Assembly: GCF_039596395.1 (NCBI RefSeq) | Contig: NZ_JBCNJT010000001.1 | Location: forward strand, 496,001 to 560,000 | DNA length: 64,000 nucleotides | Source of the DNA: Fluviicola sp. | GTDB lineage: Bacteria > Bacteroidota > Bacteroidia > Flavobacteriales_D > Crocinitomicaceae | Direction: 5' to 3' | Part shown: positions 1-8,599 of the stretch, piece after piece | Position numbering within the stretch: position 1 is the stretch's first letter | Layout: each line of letters starts with the position of its first letter | Program-made: the position numbers and the translations under genes | The notes under the pieces: model-generated | Told to the model about the DNA's origin: nothing | What the model saw: only the letters and a program-made list of their open reading frames with translations | Databases searched by the model: none

Positions 1-2
1 AA

Positions 3-221
3 GCTGCCCGTGATCACTTAATGATGAGTGTGAAATGGAAAGGTGAACGATTGGGAGTTGTTGAAATGAAACGCCATTATACGAATTACTTCAAAGGAAT
101 TGCCCATTTCAAGGAATACCGTACCAAGTTGGTGACTTCGTTTGATTTGCAGGAAATACTGGATACGCTTTCGTACCTGGAAGAAAACGCGGAAGAGTTT
201 ATTTTTTCGAACCCGGTTTGA
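3..221 (+). CDS. tRNA-dihydrouridine synthase, C-terminal end (5' truncated by window)
   Basis: The frame is open from the first bases of the window and stops at 219-221, so only the last 72 or so residues are present. The visible part has the typical Dus/NifR3 C-terminal helical segment: a HL-MSVKWKGER-LGV-EMKRHY-TNYFKG series followed by a KEYR-KLV run. In the family this domain helps bind tRNA, while the FMN-binding barrel lies upstream, outside the window. The enzyme reduces specific uridines in the tRNA D-loop with NAD(P)H. The internal ATG at 21 is not a real start, because the reading frame continues upstream of it. DusB-type is the likeliest subfamily, but the barrel is not visible. 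Confidence 0.8.
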   Translation, partial: AARDHLMMSVKWKGERLGVVEMKRHYTNYFKGIAHFKEYRTKLVTSFDLQEILDTLSYLEENAEEFIFSNPV

Positions 222-330
222 CTTCGATTCAGCCACGGCTGACTCAATCACTGATTCTATGAATTAAGATAAGACAGGAACAAATCGTTCCGCTCGGGAA
301 TCTGTTAAGGAGGCTGAGCGGAGTAGAATC

Positions 331-672
331 CTACTGTACTTTATACGTATACTTCACGCGCACATGTTCGAATGCTGCGTAACGTGTTCCGGCTGTAAAC
401 TTCAGTTTTTTAGCAGCATTTTCAGCTTTCATGCGGGAAGGTGTAGATTTAATGGTCGATTGCTCACCAATGATCTTGGTTCCTGTTACCACTCCTTCGC
501 GATTCACCGCTAATTCAACTACAACTACTCCTTCAGCGGCAGAAGAAAGCGTGAAATTTTCTGTTGTGGTCAGTAGTTTCCGACCTGAGTCAACCAATGT
601 TCCGGTAAGTACCTGAGAGTCAGCCTGGGAATAGCTTAAGCATAAAATTGCGAGTAGAATCAGTTTTTTCAT
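331..672 (-). CDS. Small exported protein with a TonB C-terminal-like domain
   Basis: 113 residues. An N-terminal signal peptide (MKKLILLAILCLSYSQADSQ) is followed by a single domain of about 85 residues. The pattern 'GVVVVELAVNREGVVTGTKII' and a final 'VRVKYTYKV' strand resemble the TonB/energy-transducer C-terminal fold found in many stand-alone Bacteroidota proteins. There is no membrane anchor or proline-rich linker, so it is not a complete TonB. It probably sits in the periplasm; its partner is unknown. It is 9 bp downstream of recG on the same strand and could be read through from it. The family call rests on the strand pattern only. Confidence 0.6.
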   Translation of the reverse strand: MKKLILLAILCLSYSQADSQVLTGTLVDSGRKLLTTTENFTLSSAAEGVVVVELAVNREGVVTGTKIIGEQSTIKSTPSRMKAENAAKKLKFTAGTRYAAFEHVRVKYTYKVQ

Positions 673-681
673 TGTTCAAGT

Positions 682-2781
682 TTACGAAATTTCTGCCCAA
701 TTTGGCTTGTCTTGGAGTCTTTTTATTGCCTCCAAACGCAAGAAAACATGTTCCTGTTTTTCCAAACGCGGGTCGTCTTGTAAAAGCTCTCTTGCTTTCT
801 CCCGGGCCAGTGCAACAAGCGGGCCATCTTTCGCCAAATCGGCAATTTTCAAGTCCAGCTGGCCACTTTGCTGCGTTCCCATGATATCTCCGGGCCCACG
901 CAATTCCAAATCGACTTCCGAAATTTCAAATCCGTCATTGGTACGAACCATGGTGTGAATGCGCTTTTTGGTATCGGCAGATAATTTATTCCCGGTCATC
1001 AGCAAACAGTATGACTGTTCGGCGCCACGGCCAACACGGCCACGCAGCTGGTGTAACTGCGACAATCCGAAACGTTCTGAGCTTTCGATCACCATCACGG
1101 AAGCATTCGGTACGTTCACCCCGACTTCAATTACGGTAGTAGCAATCATAATTTGTGTTTTCCCTTCCACAAACTGCTGCATTTCGTAGTCTTTGACTTC
1201 GGGTTTCATTTTCCCGTGAACAATACTCACACGGTAATCAGGAAGCGGGAAAGCCCGGCTAATGGCTTCGTAACCATCCATCAGGTTGTTGTAATCCAGC
1301 GTTTCGGATTCCTGGATGAGCGGATAGACGATGTAGATCTGCCTTCCAAGTGCAATTTCCCTGCGGATAAACCCGAAAACCAACGACCGGTCTTTTTCAA
1401 AATGGTGTTTGGTAGTGATGGGTTTTCTTCCCGGAGGAAGTTCGTCAATGACAGAAACATCCAAATCGCCATAATAAGTCATTGCCAGTGTTCTCGGGAT
1501 CGGAGTTGCCGTCATGACCAGAATATGCGGTGGCGAAGTATTTTTCTTCCACAGACGTGAACGTTGTTCCACACCGAAGCGGTGCTGCTCATCAATTACG
1601 ACCAATCCTAAATTCTTGAATTGCACGATGTCTTCCAGCAAAGCATGCGTTCCGACCAAAATATGGATCTCGCCATTCAGTAATTGCTCGTGAATGATTT
1701 TACGGGCAGATTTTTTGGTAGAACCGGTCAGCAAGGCAATTTTTACCGGCGTTCCTTCCAGTAATTCGCTCAGGCCGGTAAAATGCTGATTTGCCAGGAT
1801 TTCTGTTGGCGCCATCAAAGCTCCCTGTAATCCCGAGCCGATTCCCATAAGGATCGTCAGCAAAGCAACGACGGTTTTCCCGCTTCCCACATCGCCCTGC
1901 AGCAACCGGTTCATCTGGAATCCGGATCCGATATCCCTGCGAATTTCGCGGAGCACTTTCTTCTGGGCATTCGTCAGTGGGAAAGGCAGGTTGTTTTCGT
2001 AGAAATCATGGAACAATTGCCCGACTTCCGAAACGACCTGTCCGCTATTTTTTTGCAGGTTGATCGATTTCCGCAGCAATAATTCGATCTGGAGGTTCAG
2101 CAGCTCTTCAAATTTGAAACGCATGCGTGCTTTTTGTGCCAGGGCAACGTCTGCAGGCATGTGAATAGCGCGAATAGCTGCTGCGAATGGTGGAAGTTTT
2201 AATTCCTGTACCAGTTTCGGTGGAATGGTTTCTTCAAAGTAGACTTTTGAAGCTAGTTTCAGTAGTCCTTCCGTTAATTTTTGAATGCCTTTTGAATGCA
2301 ATCCGGAGGCCGTTAGTTTTTCCGTGGAAGAATAAACGGGCTGCCAACCCATGCCGGCCTCATTCCCGGTTGCAGGACTAAGTTCCGGATGGGAAATGTT
2401 CCAGGTGTTTACGTAAGGTTTCGCTTTCCCGAAAACAATGTAAGTTGTATTTAACTTCAGGTTCGGAAGGATGTATTTGTATCCTTGAAACCAAAGCAGG
2501 TCGATGATTCCCGTATTGTCCTGGAACTTGACCGTTAAGCGCTTTTGTCTTCCTGTTCCGGTTTCGGAAACAGAGATAATCTGTCCTTTCAATTGGACAT
2601 ATCCGTCAATTTGCGGAATGTCTTTGATCTTATGAAACTGGGAGCGGTCAATGTAACGAAACGGAAAGTGATAAAGCAGGTCGTGATAAGTTGCTATTCC
2701 CAATTCTTCCCTCAGTAATTTGGCTCTTTGCGGACCAACTCCTTTGAGGAATTCGATGTGAGTTTGCAACCATTGATTCAT
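682..2781 (-). CDS. recG: ATP-dependent DNA helicase RecG
   Basis: 699 residues, full length for RecG. Order: N-terminal wedge/OB-fold region (about 1-240), helicase domain 1 with Walker A GDVGSGKT at 296-303, the DEQH box (397-400) and TATPIPRT (424-431), then helicase domain 2 with the RGRVGRG motif and a C-terminal region containing the 'GPGDIMGTQQSG' segment typical of RecG. It remodels stalled replication forks and branch-migrates Holliday junctions in the cytoplasm. The start ATG at 2781 gives the usual N-terminus with a 'FLKGVGP' motif. It is transcribed away from the dsbD genes and followed closely by the TonB-C-like gene. Confidence 0.97.
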   Translation of the reverse strand: MNQWLQTHIEFLKGVGPQRAKLLREELGIATYHDLLYHFPFRYIDRSQFHKIKDIPQIDGYVQLKGQIISVSETGTGRQKRLTVKFQDNTGIIDLLWFQGYKYILPNLKLNTTYIVFGKAKPYVNTWNISHPELSPATGNEAGMGWQPVYSSTEKLTASGLHSKGIQKLTEGLLKLASKVYFEETIPPKLVQELKLPPFAAAIRAIHMPADVALAQKARMRFKFEELLNLQIELLLRKSINLQKNSGQVVSEVGQLFHDFYENNLPFPLTNAQKKVLREIRRDIGSGFQMNRLLQGDVGSGKTVVALLTILMGIGSGLQGALMAPTEILANQHFTGLSELLEGTPVKIALLTGSTKKSARKIIHEQLLNGEIHILVGTHALLEDIVQFKNLGLVVIDEQHRFGVEQRSRLWKKNTSPPHILVMTATPIPRTLAMTYYGDLDVSVIDELPPGRKPITTKHHFEKDRSLVFGFIRREIALGRQIYIVYPLIQESETLDYNNLMDGYEAISRAFPLPDYRVSIVHGKMKPEVKDYEMQQFVEGKTQIMIATTVIEVGVNVPNASVMVIESSERFGLSQLHQLRGRVGRGAEQSYCLLMTGNKLSADTKKRIHTMVRTNDGFEISEVDLELRGPGDIMGTQQSGQLDLKIADLAKDGPLVALAREKARELLQDDPRLEKQEHVFLRLEAIKRLQDKPNWAEIS

Positions 2782-3034
2782 GATGCGAATTTAGATATTA
2801 AGACTGTAGGATTTTAGGATGTTAAGGATTTTAAGACTAAAATTCTTTTCAGGAAACAGGAAAACCTATAAATGATAAATGGAGTCCAGACAGGCGTCCG
2901 AACTCCATTCACTAATCAACCTAACCTAACCACCTAAATCATTACGAAGTTAATTCTATTTTGTGATTCGGTAAAATATTTTTAGTTAAAATTATCTTAA
3001 TACAGCCTTTTTATGGATGAACGGTAATATTGAG

Positions 3035-5131
3035 CTATTTTTTGTGCGCTTTTAGTCCTTTTTCCAACCATTTTTGGAATACCGGCGCACTTCCGTGATC
3101 CTGGTAAGTAGCTCCTCCTACCGGAATATCTTTTCCATCCGGGGTTTGAAGTACATAATAAGGTTGTGAAGCGGTTTGATATTCTTCGATTTGTTTCGCC
3201 GTCCATTTATTACCGATCGTAGTGACCGAGAAATCCTGTCCGTTTACTTTGATCGTTTTCTGTTCGTTTTTCGGTAATTCCGTTCGTTCGTCTACGTACA
3301 GTGAAACGATCACCACATCATCCCGCAAGTGTTCGATTACTCCGGGCTGACCCCAGACGGAATTCTCCATTTTACGGCAATTCACACATCCCCAGCCTGT
3401 GAAATCGATGAAAAGCGGTTTGTTTACTTTTTTAGCATAAGCCAAAGCTTTGTCGTAATCCTTGAATGCCATCAATCCTTGCGGCCCTTTGTGCATGCCT
3501 TCTACAATCTCTATTTGCTCACCGGAACCGGATTGTGAAACAGAAATAGTATTTCCGCCGCCGCCGCTGATTCCGCCCGGAACTTCTGCATAGAAATCAG
3601 GAGGAAGGTAAGCGTTTACCAGGTTCAAAGGTGCTCCCCATAATCCCGGAATCAGGTACATGGTAAATGCAATACTCGCAGTTGCCATCATGCTTCGTCC
3701 AACGGATAGTTTCTCAACCGGGCTGTCGTGTGGCAGGCGCACTTTTCCGAGCAGGTATAAAGACAACATGGCGAAAATTCCGACCCAGATTGCGACAAAT
3801 ACCTCGCGGTGCAATAAATGCCATTGCATGGTGGTGTCTGCCGCTCCTAAGAACTTGAATGCAAAAGCAATTTCCAGGAAACCTAAGAATACTTTTACCA
3901 CATTCAACCAACCACCTGAATTCGGCATGGAATTCAACCAGGAAGGGAAGATAGCGAAAAGCATGAAAGGCAATGCCAAAGCCAGTCCGAATGCAAACAT
4001 CCCGATCAGCAATGCCAAATCACCACCGGAAGTGGAGATGCTTACCAATAAGTCTCCCAAAATGGGACCTGTACAGGAGAATGATGCCAGTGAAAGCACC
4101 AATGCCATGAAGAAGATTCCTACAACACCGCCTTTGTCTGCTTTCTCGTCGGCTTTATTTACCCATTTGGACGGTAACTGGATCTCGAAAGCGCCTAAGA
4201 AGGACAGACCGAATACGATCAGCATTCCAAAGAAGAACAGGTTGAAATAAACGTTTGTCGATAATTCATTTAAAAGACTGGATAAACGCGTAACGATCAC
4301 AACTCCAGCCAATAATACGTGGATCAATATAATGGATCCGCCATAAATGAATGCGTTTCGAACTCCGAGTGCTCTTGTTTTACTTCTTTTCGTAAAGAAA
4401 CTAACGGTCATCGGGATCATCGGGAATACGCAAGGCATGATCAATGCGATAAATCCGCTGAAAAACGCAGCAAAGAACACGCCCCACAAGGATTTCTTTG
4501 TTTTTTCCTTACCGGCAACAGGTGCTTTATTGTCAGCCGTTTGCTTTACAGTACTTCCGGACTCATCGTCTTTTTTCACATTATCAGTTGGTGCAACCGC
4601 CGGTGTTTGTGCCATGTCGTCACCTTCCTGTGTTTCTTCGATTTGTGCAGCATCCGCACAACCTTTTACTTTAACGGTAAATTTCGAATCATAAGGAGGC
4701 AAACAATGATCTGCGTCACATGGTTGAAACAGGTATGCGCCGTTCAGGGTAAAGTCTTTCGCAGAAAGAATTTTGATTTTTTGTTTCAGGATGATTTTGC
4801 CTTCGTGGTAGGTCAAATCTTCGTCTGCGATATCATCGTGTTTTTGAATGGGCGTGGGTTCTTTGACTGCTCCAACAACCTGATAATTCGGAGATTTGGC
4901 CAGCCGGAATTCAGTTGCGATCCCAAAAGTTCCTTTCGGAAGTACTAATGCATTGATGTGCCAGTGAGAAGCAATATTTACTTCTGCTACAATGGTTGCT
5001 TCACATGCTTTCCCATATTCAACGGAGAATTTCCATTTGGCCATGTCCTGAGCCAACTCTATTTGGGCATTTGCTTTATTGAAAAGGCTTAAACCAACTA
5101 AAAGGATTAAACTTTTAACTAGATATTTCAT
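3035..5131 (-). CDS. dsbD: Thiol:disulfide interchange protein DsbD (cytochrome c biogenesis type, thioredoxin-fused)
   Basis: 698 residues with all three DsbD modules. A signal peptide (1-22) leads to the periplasmic alpha domain with C138 and C143 (FQPCDADHC). A linker rich in charged residues and threonine (about 160-210) follows. Next is the transmembrane electron carrier with MPCVFP (C234) and FSCTGP (C353), and then a C-terminal thioredoxin-like gamma domain with the CVNC motif (C582/C585). Electrons pass from cytoplasmic thioredoxin through the membrane pair to periplasmic reductants. A second, stand-alone alpha-like domain is encoded 15 bp upstream in the same operon, suggesting that the two work together. 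Confidence 0.95.
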   Translation of the reverse strand: MKYLVKSLILLVGLSLFNKANAQIELAQDMAKWKFSVEYGKACEATIVAEVNIASHWHINALVLPKGTFGIATEFRLAKSPNYQVVGAVKEPTPIQKHDDIADEDLTYHEGKIILKQKIKILSAKDFTLNGAYLFQPCDADHCLPPYDSKFTVKVKGCADAAQIEETQEGDDMAQTPAVAPTDNVKKDDESGSTVKQTADNKAPVAGKEKTKKSLWGVFFAAFFSGFIALIMPCVFPMIPMTVSFFTKRSKTRALGVRNAFIYGGSIILIHVLLAGVVIVTRLSSLLNELSTNVYFNLFFFGMLIVFGLSFLGAFEIQLPSKWVNKADEKADKGGVVGIFFMALVLSLASFSCTGPILGDLLVSISTSGGDLALLIGMFAFGLALALPFMLFAIFPSWLNSMPNSGGWLNVVKVFLGFLEIAFAFKFLGAADTTMQWHLLHREVFVAIWVGIFAMLSLYLLGKVRLPHDSPVEKLSVGRSMMATASIAFTMYLIPGLWGAPLNLVNAYLPPDFYAEVPGGISGGGGNTISVSQSGSGEQIEIVEGMHKGPQGLMAFKDYDKALAYAKKVNKPLFIDFTGWGCVNCRKMENSVWGQPGVIEHLRDDVVIVSLYVDERTELPKNEQKTIKVNGQDFSVTTIGNKWTAKQIEEYQTASQPYYVLQTPDGKDIPVGGATYQDHGSAPVFQKWLEKGLKAHKK

Positions 5132-5146
5132 AAAGATCTTGAGATA

Positions 5147-5599
5147 TTAAGGAATTGTTATGGAAAAATCGATATCAACAGGAGGAAGGCACATGACTTC
5201 GTTACAGACCATAAACGTCACATAACCTTTGATTACCTCTCCGGACTTTGCTTTGGCTACTTTGCGGGTGAAAGTAACTTCCGATTTGAAGAAATCAAGT
5301 GCAGCTTCAAAGTTTTCATCGTACTCGTGAATGGCTTTGGGTTCTTTGACTTCTCCTTCGAATTTGATATTCGGATTTTCTGTAAATGTAAAGCTGGTCG
5401 GCACCGGGCCGATGGTATTATTGATGTGCTGGCTGTATAGGTGCCAGCCTTCAGAAATAATCGCTTTCAGTTGGATTTCTTTCGTGCTCGTATTGTAGGA
5501 GAAGTCCCATTTCACCCTGTCCTGAGCAAAAAGGCTGGTTCCAATCCATAAAAAAGCGCATAAAAAAAGCAGTTTACGCATGGGCTTTAGTTTATTCAT
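5147..5599 (-). CDS. Secreted DsbD alpha-domain-like (DsbDα/protein-disulfide reductase N-terminal) protein
   Basis: 150 residues: a signal peptide and one DsbD-alpha-like immunoglobulin fold. The cysteine pair C132/C137 (VCNEVMCLPP) matches the C-x4-C pair in the alpha domain of the DsbD encoded next in the operon. It is therefore probably a periplasmic electron acceptor or relay for that DsbD. An alternative start at 5581 (residue 7) would place the basic signal-peptide start at MRKLLF and is equally likely. The stop is 15 bp before the dsbD start, so the two genes are almost certainly co-transcribed, with this one first. Confidence 0.85.
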   Translation of the reverse strand: MNKLKPMRKLLFLCAFLWIGTSLFAQDRVKWDFSYNTSTKEIQLKAIISEGWHLYSQHINNTIGPVPTSFTFTENPNIKFEGEVKEPKAIHEYDENFEAALDFFKSEVTFTRKVAKAKSGEVIKGYVTFMVCNEVMCLPPVDIDFSITIP

Positions 5600-5658
5600 C
5601 CAAAGCTACGAAACGAAAACTGCCTGGCAATAATGAGTTTACTGACTTTCTTGAAAAG

Positions 5659-5928
5659 CTAAAACTTTAATTCTACGATGTGATCTATTGGAATCCACAT
5701 ACCGCCTTTGAGGCAGATGTATTTTTGTCCGGTGGCCCAAATGGTTGTGTTGACCCTTTTAAGTCCTTCATCGTCGTGAAAAATGATGCCAACCTTGTGG
5801 TGGTATCCGTTTCCCAACCTGGTTGCTTCTTCCAACTTTGCCCGAATATCTTCTTGTTGTTCGAATTCAACCTGATGTTTAAAAGACAGATCTTTCACGA
5901 TCTCTTTTTCGACTGTAACTGGTTCCAT
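5659..5928 (-). CDS. Conserved-looking hypothetical protein, 89 aa
   Basis: A small cytosolic protein with no signal peptide or membrane segment. The first half is acidic and helical (EKEIVKDLSFKHQVEFEQQEDI); the second half looks like a small beta barrel ending in 'WIPIDHIVELKF'. Such C-termini occur in small Bacteroidota proteins whose genes sit beside core genes. I do not recognise a named family. It lies between the dsbD pair and tilS on the same strand, about 60 bp from the neighbour on one side and 90 bp on the other. Confidence 0.6.
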   Translation of the reverse strand: MEPVTVEKEIVKDLSFKHQVEFEQQEDIRAKLEEATRLGNGYHHKVGIIFHDDEGLKRVNTTIWATGQKYICLKGGMWIPIDHIVELKF

Positions 5929-6019
5929 TATGTGGGTATTTAAGAGTGTACAAACCGAAATTTAATAAAAAATTAATTGCAAAATCACATTTCGTGAAAA
6001 AAAAGTAATGACAATCGGG

Positions 6020-7255
6020 TTATGCCCTGGATAGCTTGATTATCAGTGGTGTATCGGTAGTGGCCAGGTGGTTTTTCGAAACGGAAATGCCCGGAACCCA
6101 GATGATTTCTTTACCGCTTTTGAAGACCGGGTAGGATTTTCTCCACTGTTCGGGAATGCCTTTGTCTTTCAAAAGTTTAAACACTTTGGATTGACCGTTT
6201 ACACCCAGGCGGCGGATGGTGTCGGAAGGATCTGCGAAGCTTTGTGAAAGGGGCGTTTTAAGGGTTGCCGGATCCAGGTAGACTTCCCAGTGATTGAAAG
6301 TTCCGGGTAAGAATTCAACTTCTTCAATCTTGAATTCCCACTGGTTAATTTCGCTGAAATCGGAATTCCAGGAAAACCCGTCTTTGGTTCTAAATAATGG
6401 TGTTTGGTCGATTTTTGAACTTAGTTCGGCGTCTTTTAATCCTTGGATACGTGCCAGCACCCAAAAAGGCCATTCAAAGTAATTGCAGCAAACGAGTTGT
6501 TGTTCGATTGTCAATTCAACCCATTCCCGGAAGGTGATTTGTGCGGTTTTTTGCCACTGTTCCAGCCGGGGTTGCAGTTCTTCCCGGAGTTGCTGCTGCG
6601 TGTTGCGGAAAGCAGACTGGATCACGGAAACCGACGATTTCAGTTCCGGGTTGGATTCCAGTAATTGCGGGATCAGGATATTCCGGAATTGGTTGCGTTT
6701 GTAAGTGTTTTCGTCGTTGCTGGCATCTTCGCGCCAGTGAATCTTGTTTTGGATCGCGAAGTTTTTGAGTTCTTCTTTGGAAAGGCTTAAAAAAGGACGG
6801 ATAATCCCGTTTCGTTCGGTATGCATTCCTCCCAATCCGAAAATACCGGAGCCGCGCATGAGTTGCAGGAAGAAGGTTTCTACCTGGTCGTCGGCGTGAT
6901 GGGCAAGCAGTACCCGGTTGGCGGGAGATTGCTGAATAAAACTTTGGAACCATTCGTGCCGGAATTTACGTGCTGCTTCCTGGAGGTTGATCCCTTTTCC
7001 TTTTGTTGCTTCTTTCGGACAGCGGATTACTTCGATGCCGAGCCGGTGTTTTTTGGCCAGTTCACGAACGAATGCTTCGTCTTTTTCGCTTTCTTCTCCG
7101 CGCAGCTGGTAATTCACGTGCAGGATCGTGGGTTCGAGTCCCGTCCAGACCGCAACTTCGAGCAGAACGGTGGAGTCGAGTCCGCCGGAGCAGGCCACAA
7201 AGAGCTTCAATCCTTGAAGATTAAGCTTTGAAACCGCTTCTGTTACCACTGACAT
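6020..7255 (-). CDS. tilS: tRNA(Ile)-lysidine synthase TilS
   Basis: 411 residues. The PP-loop ATP pyrophosphatase motif SGGLDST is at 23-29, followed by 'HVNYQLRGEESEKDE', 'LAHHADDQVETFFLQLMRGSG' and 'IIRPFLSLSKEEL', all characteristic of TilS. The C-terminal part (about 230-411) is the tRNA-recognition region. The enzyme converts cytidine 34 of the AUA-reading tRNA-Ile into lysidine, and it is essential in most bacteria. Its start overlaps the end of pabB by 13 bp, so the two are translated from one message. Confidence 0.96.
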   Translation of the reverse strand: MSVVTEAVSKLNLQGLKLFVACSGGLDSTVLLEVAVWTGLEPTILHVNYQLRGEESEKDEAFVRELAKKHRLGIEVIRCPKEATKGKGINLQEAARKFRHEWFQSFIQQSPANRVLLAHHADDQVETFFLQLMRGSGIFGLGGMHTERNGIIRPFLSLSKEELKNFAIQNKIHWREDASNDENTYKRNQFRNILIPQLLESNPELKSSVSVIQSAFRNTQQQLREELQPRLEQWQKTAQITFREWVELTIEQQLVCCNYFEWPFWVLARIQGLKDAELSSKIDQTPLFRTKDGFSWNSDFSEINQWEFKIEEVEFLPGTFNHWEVYLDPATLKTPLSQSFADPSDTIRRLGVNGQSKVFKLLKDKGIPEQWRKSYPVFKSGKEIIWVPGISVSKNHLATTDTPLIIKLSRA

Positions 7256-8427
7256 GTGCCGAAAAGTGAGAGGATTTTATCGACTTTGACCTTGCATTCC
7301 TCGTATTCTGCTTCTGCATCCGAAAGCATGGTGATGGCGCCACCAACCCCGCAGGAAAGTTTCCGGGTTTTCGGATCGTAGAACAAAGTACGGATGAGTA
7401 CATTCAGATCGAAGTCTGAGTTTGGGTAAATGACACCGAATGAACCGGAATAGAATTCCCGGGAGAAGCCTTCGTATTTTTCGCTCAGTTCTACGGCCGA
7501 CTTCTTAGGGGCGCCTGTCATGGATCCCATAGGGAATGTTGCCTTCAGGATTTCTGAAAACGTAGCGTTTTCTCTGAGTTCACAGGAAATAGTCGAAATC
7601 ATTTGGTGAACGGTGGGGAAGGTGTAAATCCCGCACAATTCGTCTACGTGTACGCTTCCTTTTGCTGCAACCCGGGAAAGGTCGTTCCGTACCAAATCAA
7701 CGATCATGATGTTCTCGGCGCGTTCTTTCCGGCTTGTTTGCAGGTTTTCCCGGTTTTCCCGGTCTTCGGAATCGGATAAACCCCTGGGAGCCGTTCCCTT
7801 AATGGGCTGTGAAATCAGCCGGTTTCCCTTCTTTTGAATAAAACGTTCGGGGCTTGCTGAAGCCAGCATCCAATCGGATGTTTCTACCAAACCTGCAAAA
7901 GGTGTCGGATTTACTTCCCACATGCGTTGAAAGAAAGGCTGAATGGTTTCTAGTTCCATTTCCTTAGATTCGATCAGCTGACAGAAGTTCAATTCGTAGA
8001 TGTCTCCCAATTGAATATGCTCCTTCAGCTTAGCAATACGCTCTAAGTAGGTCGCCTGATCTATTTTTGCCGACCACTGAACGGAAGGTGGTTTTTGCTG
8101 ATTTTTGAAGAGTTCTTCGGCTAGTTTCTGATATTTGTCGTTGTTTTTTCCTTCCAGCAAATAAGCTTGCGTGCTTTCGTATAAATAGGTGCTTTCGGGA
8201 ACCCAAACGCGCAATAGCGGCAATTGATTCGGAGTATGGGGAACGGAAAGAATATCGAGGCCCAGTTGGTAATTCATCACGGTAAACAGGGTGCGGCCTT
8301 CGTGTTGATGAAGAAATGCATCCAGCGCAGTCCAATCCAGGTTGTTATCCAGTACAAATTCAGATTCACAGCCAATCCCCACGAGGAAAGAGTTTTGTTG
8401 GTACCTGAAAAGTGCACGTTCGATCAT
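7243..8427 (-). CDS. pabB: Aminodeoxychorismate synthase component I (PabB-like chorismate-binding enzyme)
   Basis: 394 residues, shorter than E. coli PabB because the N-terminal region is reduced. The chorismate-utilising domain is complete: QPIKGTAPRG at about 207-216, DLVRNDLSR at 244-252, GSMTGAPK at 301-308 and a 'GVGGAITMLSDAEAE' end. The lysine in PIKGT is the residue that marks aminodeoxychorismate synthase rather than anthranilate synthase (PIAGT). It supplies 4-amino-4-deoxychorismate for folate with a glutaminase that is not in this window. It overlaps tilS by 13 bp. Confidence 0.9.
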   Translation of the reverse strand: MIERALFRYQQNSFLVGIGCESEFVLDNNLDWTALDAFLHQHEGRTLFTVMNYQLGLDILSVPHTPNQLPLLRVWVPESTYLYESTQAYLLEGKNNDKYQKLAEELFKNQQKPPSVQWSAKIDQATYLERIAKLKEHIQLGDIYELNFCQLIESKEMELETIQPFFQRMWEVNPTPFAGLVETSDWMLASASPERFIQKKGNRLISQPIKGTAPRGLSDSEDRENRENLQTSRKERAENIMIVDLVRNDLSRVAAKGSVHVDELCGIYTFPTVHQMISTISCELRENATFSEILKATFPMGSMTGAPKKSAVELSEKYEGFSREFYSGSFGVIYPNSDFDLNVLIRTLFYDPKTRKLSCGVGGAITMLSDAEAEYEECKVKVDKILSLFGTCQW

Positions 8428-8440
8428 GTGGCAAAATTAC

Positions 8441-8595
8441 AAATTACGAATTACGAATGCCGAATTATTGGATGTTTATGTAGCCATTTGCTGGTGTTAC
8501 TTATTGATTCTGGAGAATTTATGATTTAGGTCTATTTTCACATCTTTTAATAGCGAATCATCCATTCGTAATTCGACATTCGGAATTCGTAATTA
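8441..8595. repeat. MITE-like element: near-perfect 27-bp inverted repeats around a ~100-bp core
   Basis: The left arm (8441-8467) and the right arm (8569-8595) are inverted copies built from AATTACGAAT-type units, with about two mismatches over 27 positions. The element fills the whole divergent promoter region between pabB and the acyltransferase gene, and its right end is only about 5 bp from the acyltransferase ATG. It has no coding capacity. It could be a non-autonomous transposable element or a large intergenic palindrome. I see no clear target-site duplication. Confidence 0.6.
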
Positions 8596-8599
8596 TGAA

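Noticed and set aside
3660-4250. 196-aa plus-strand frame over dsbD
   Set aside because: It is antisense to the DsbD membrane region, has no family pattern, and the opposite strand encodes a full DsbD.
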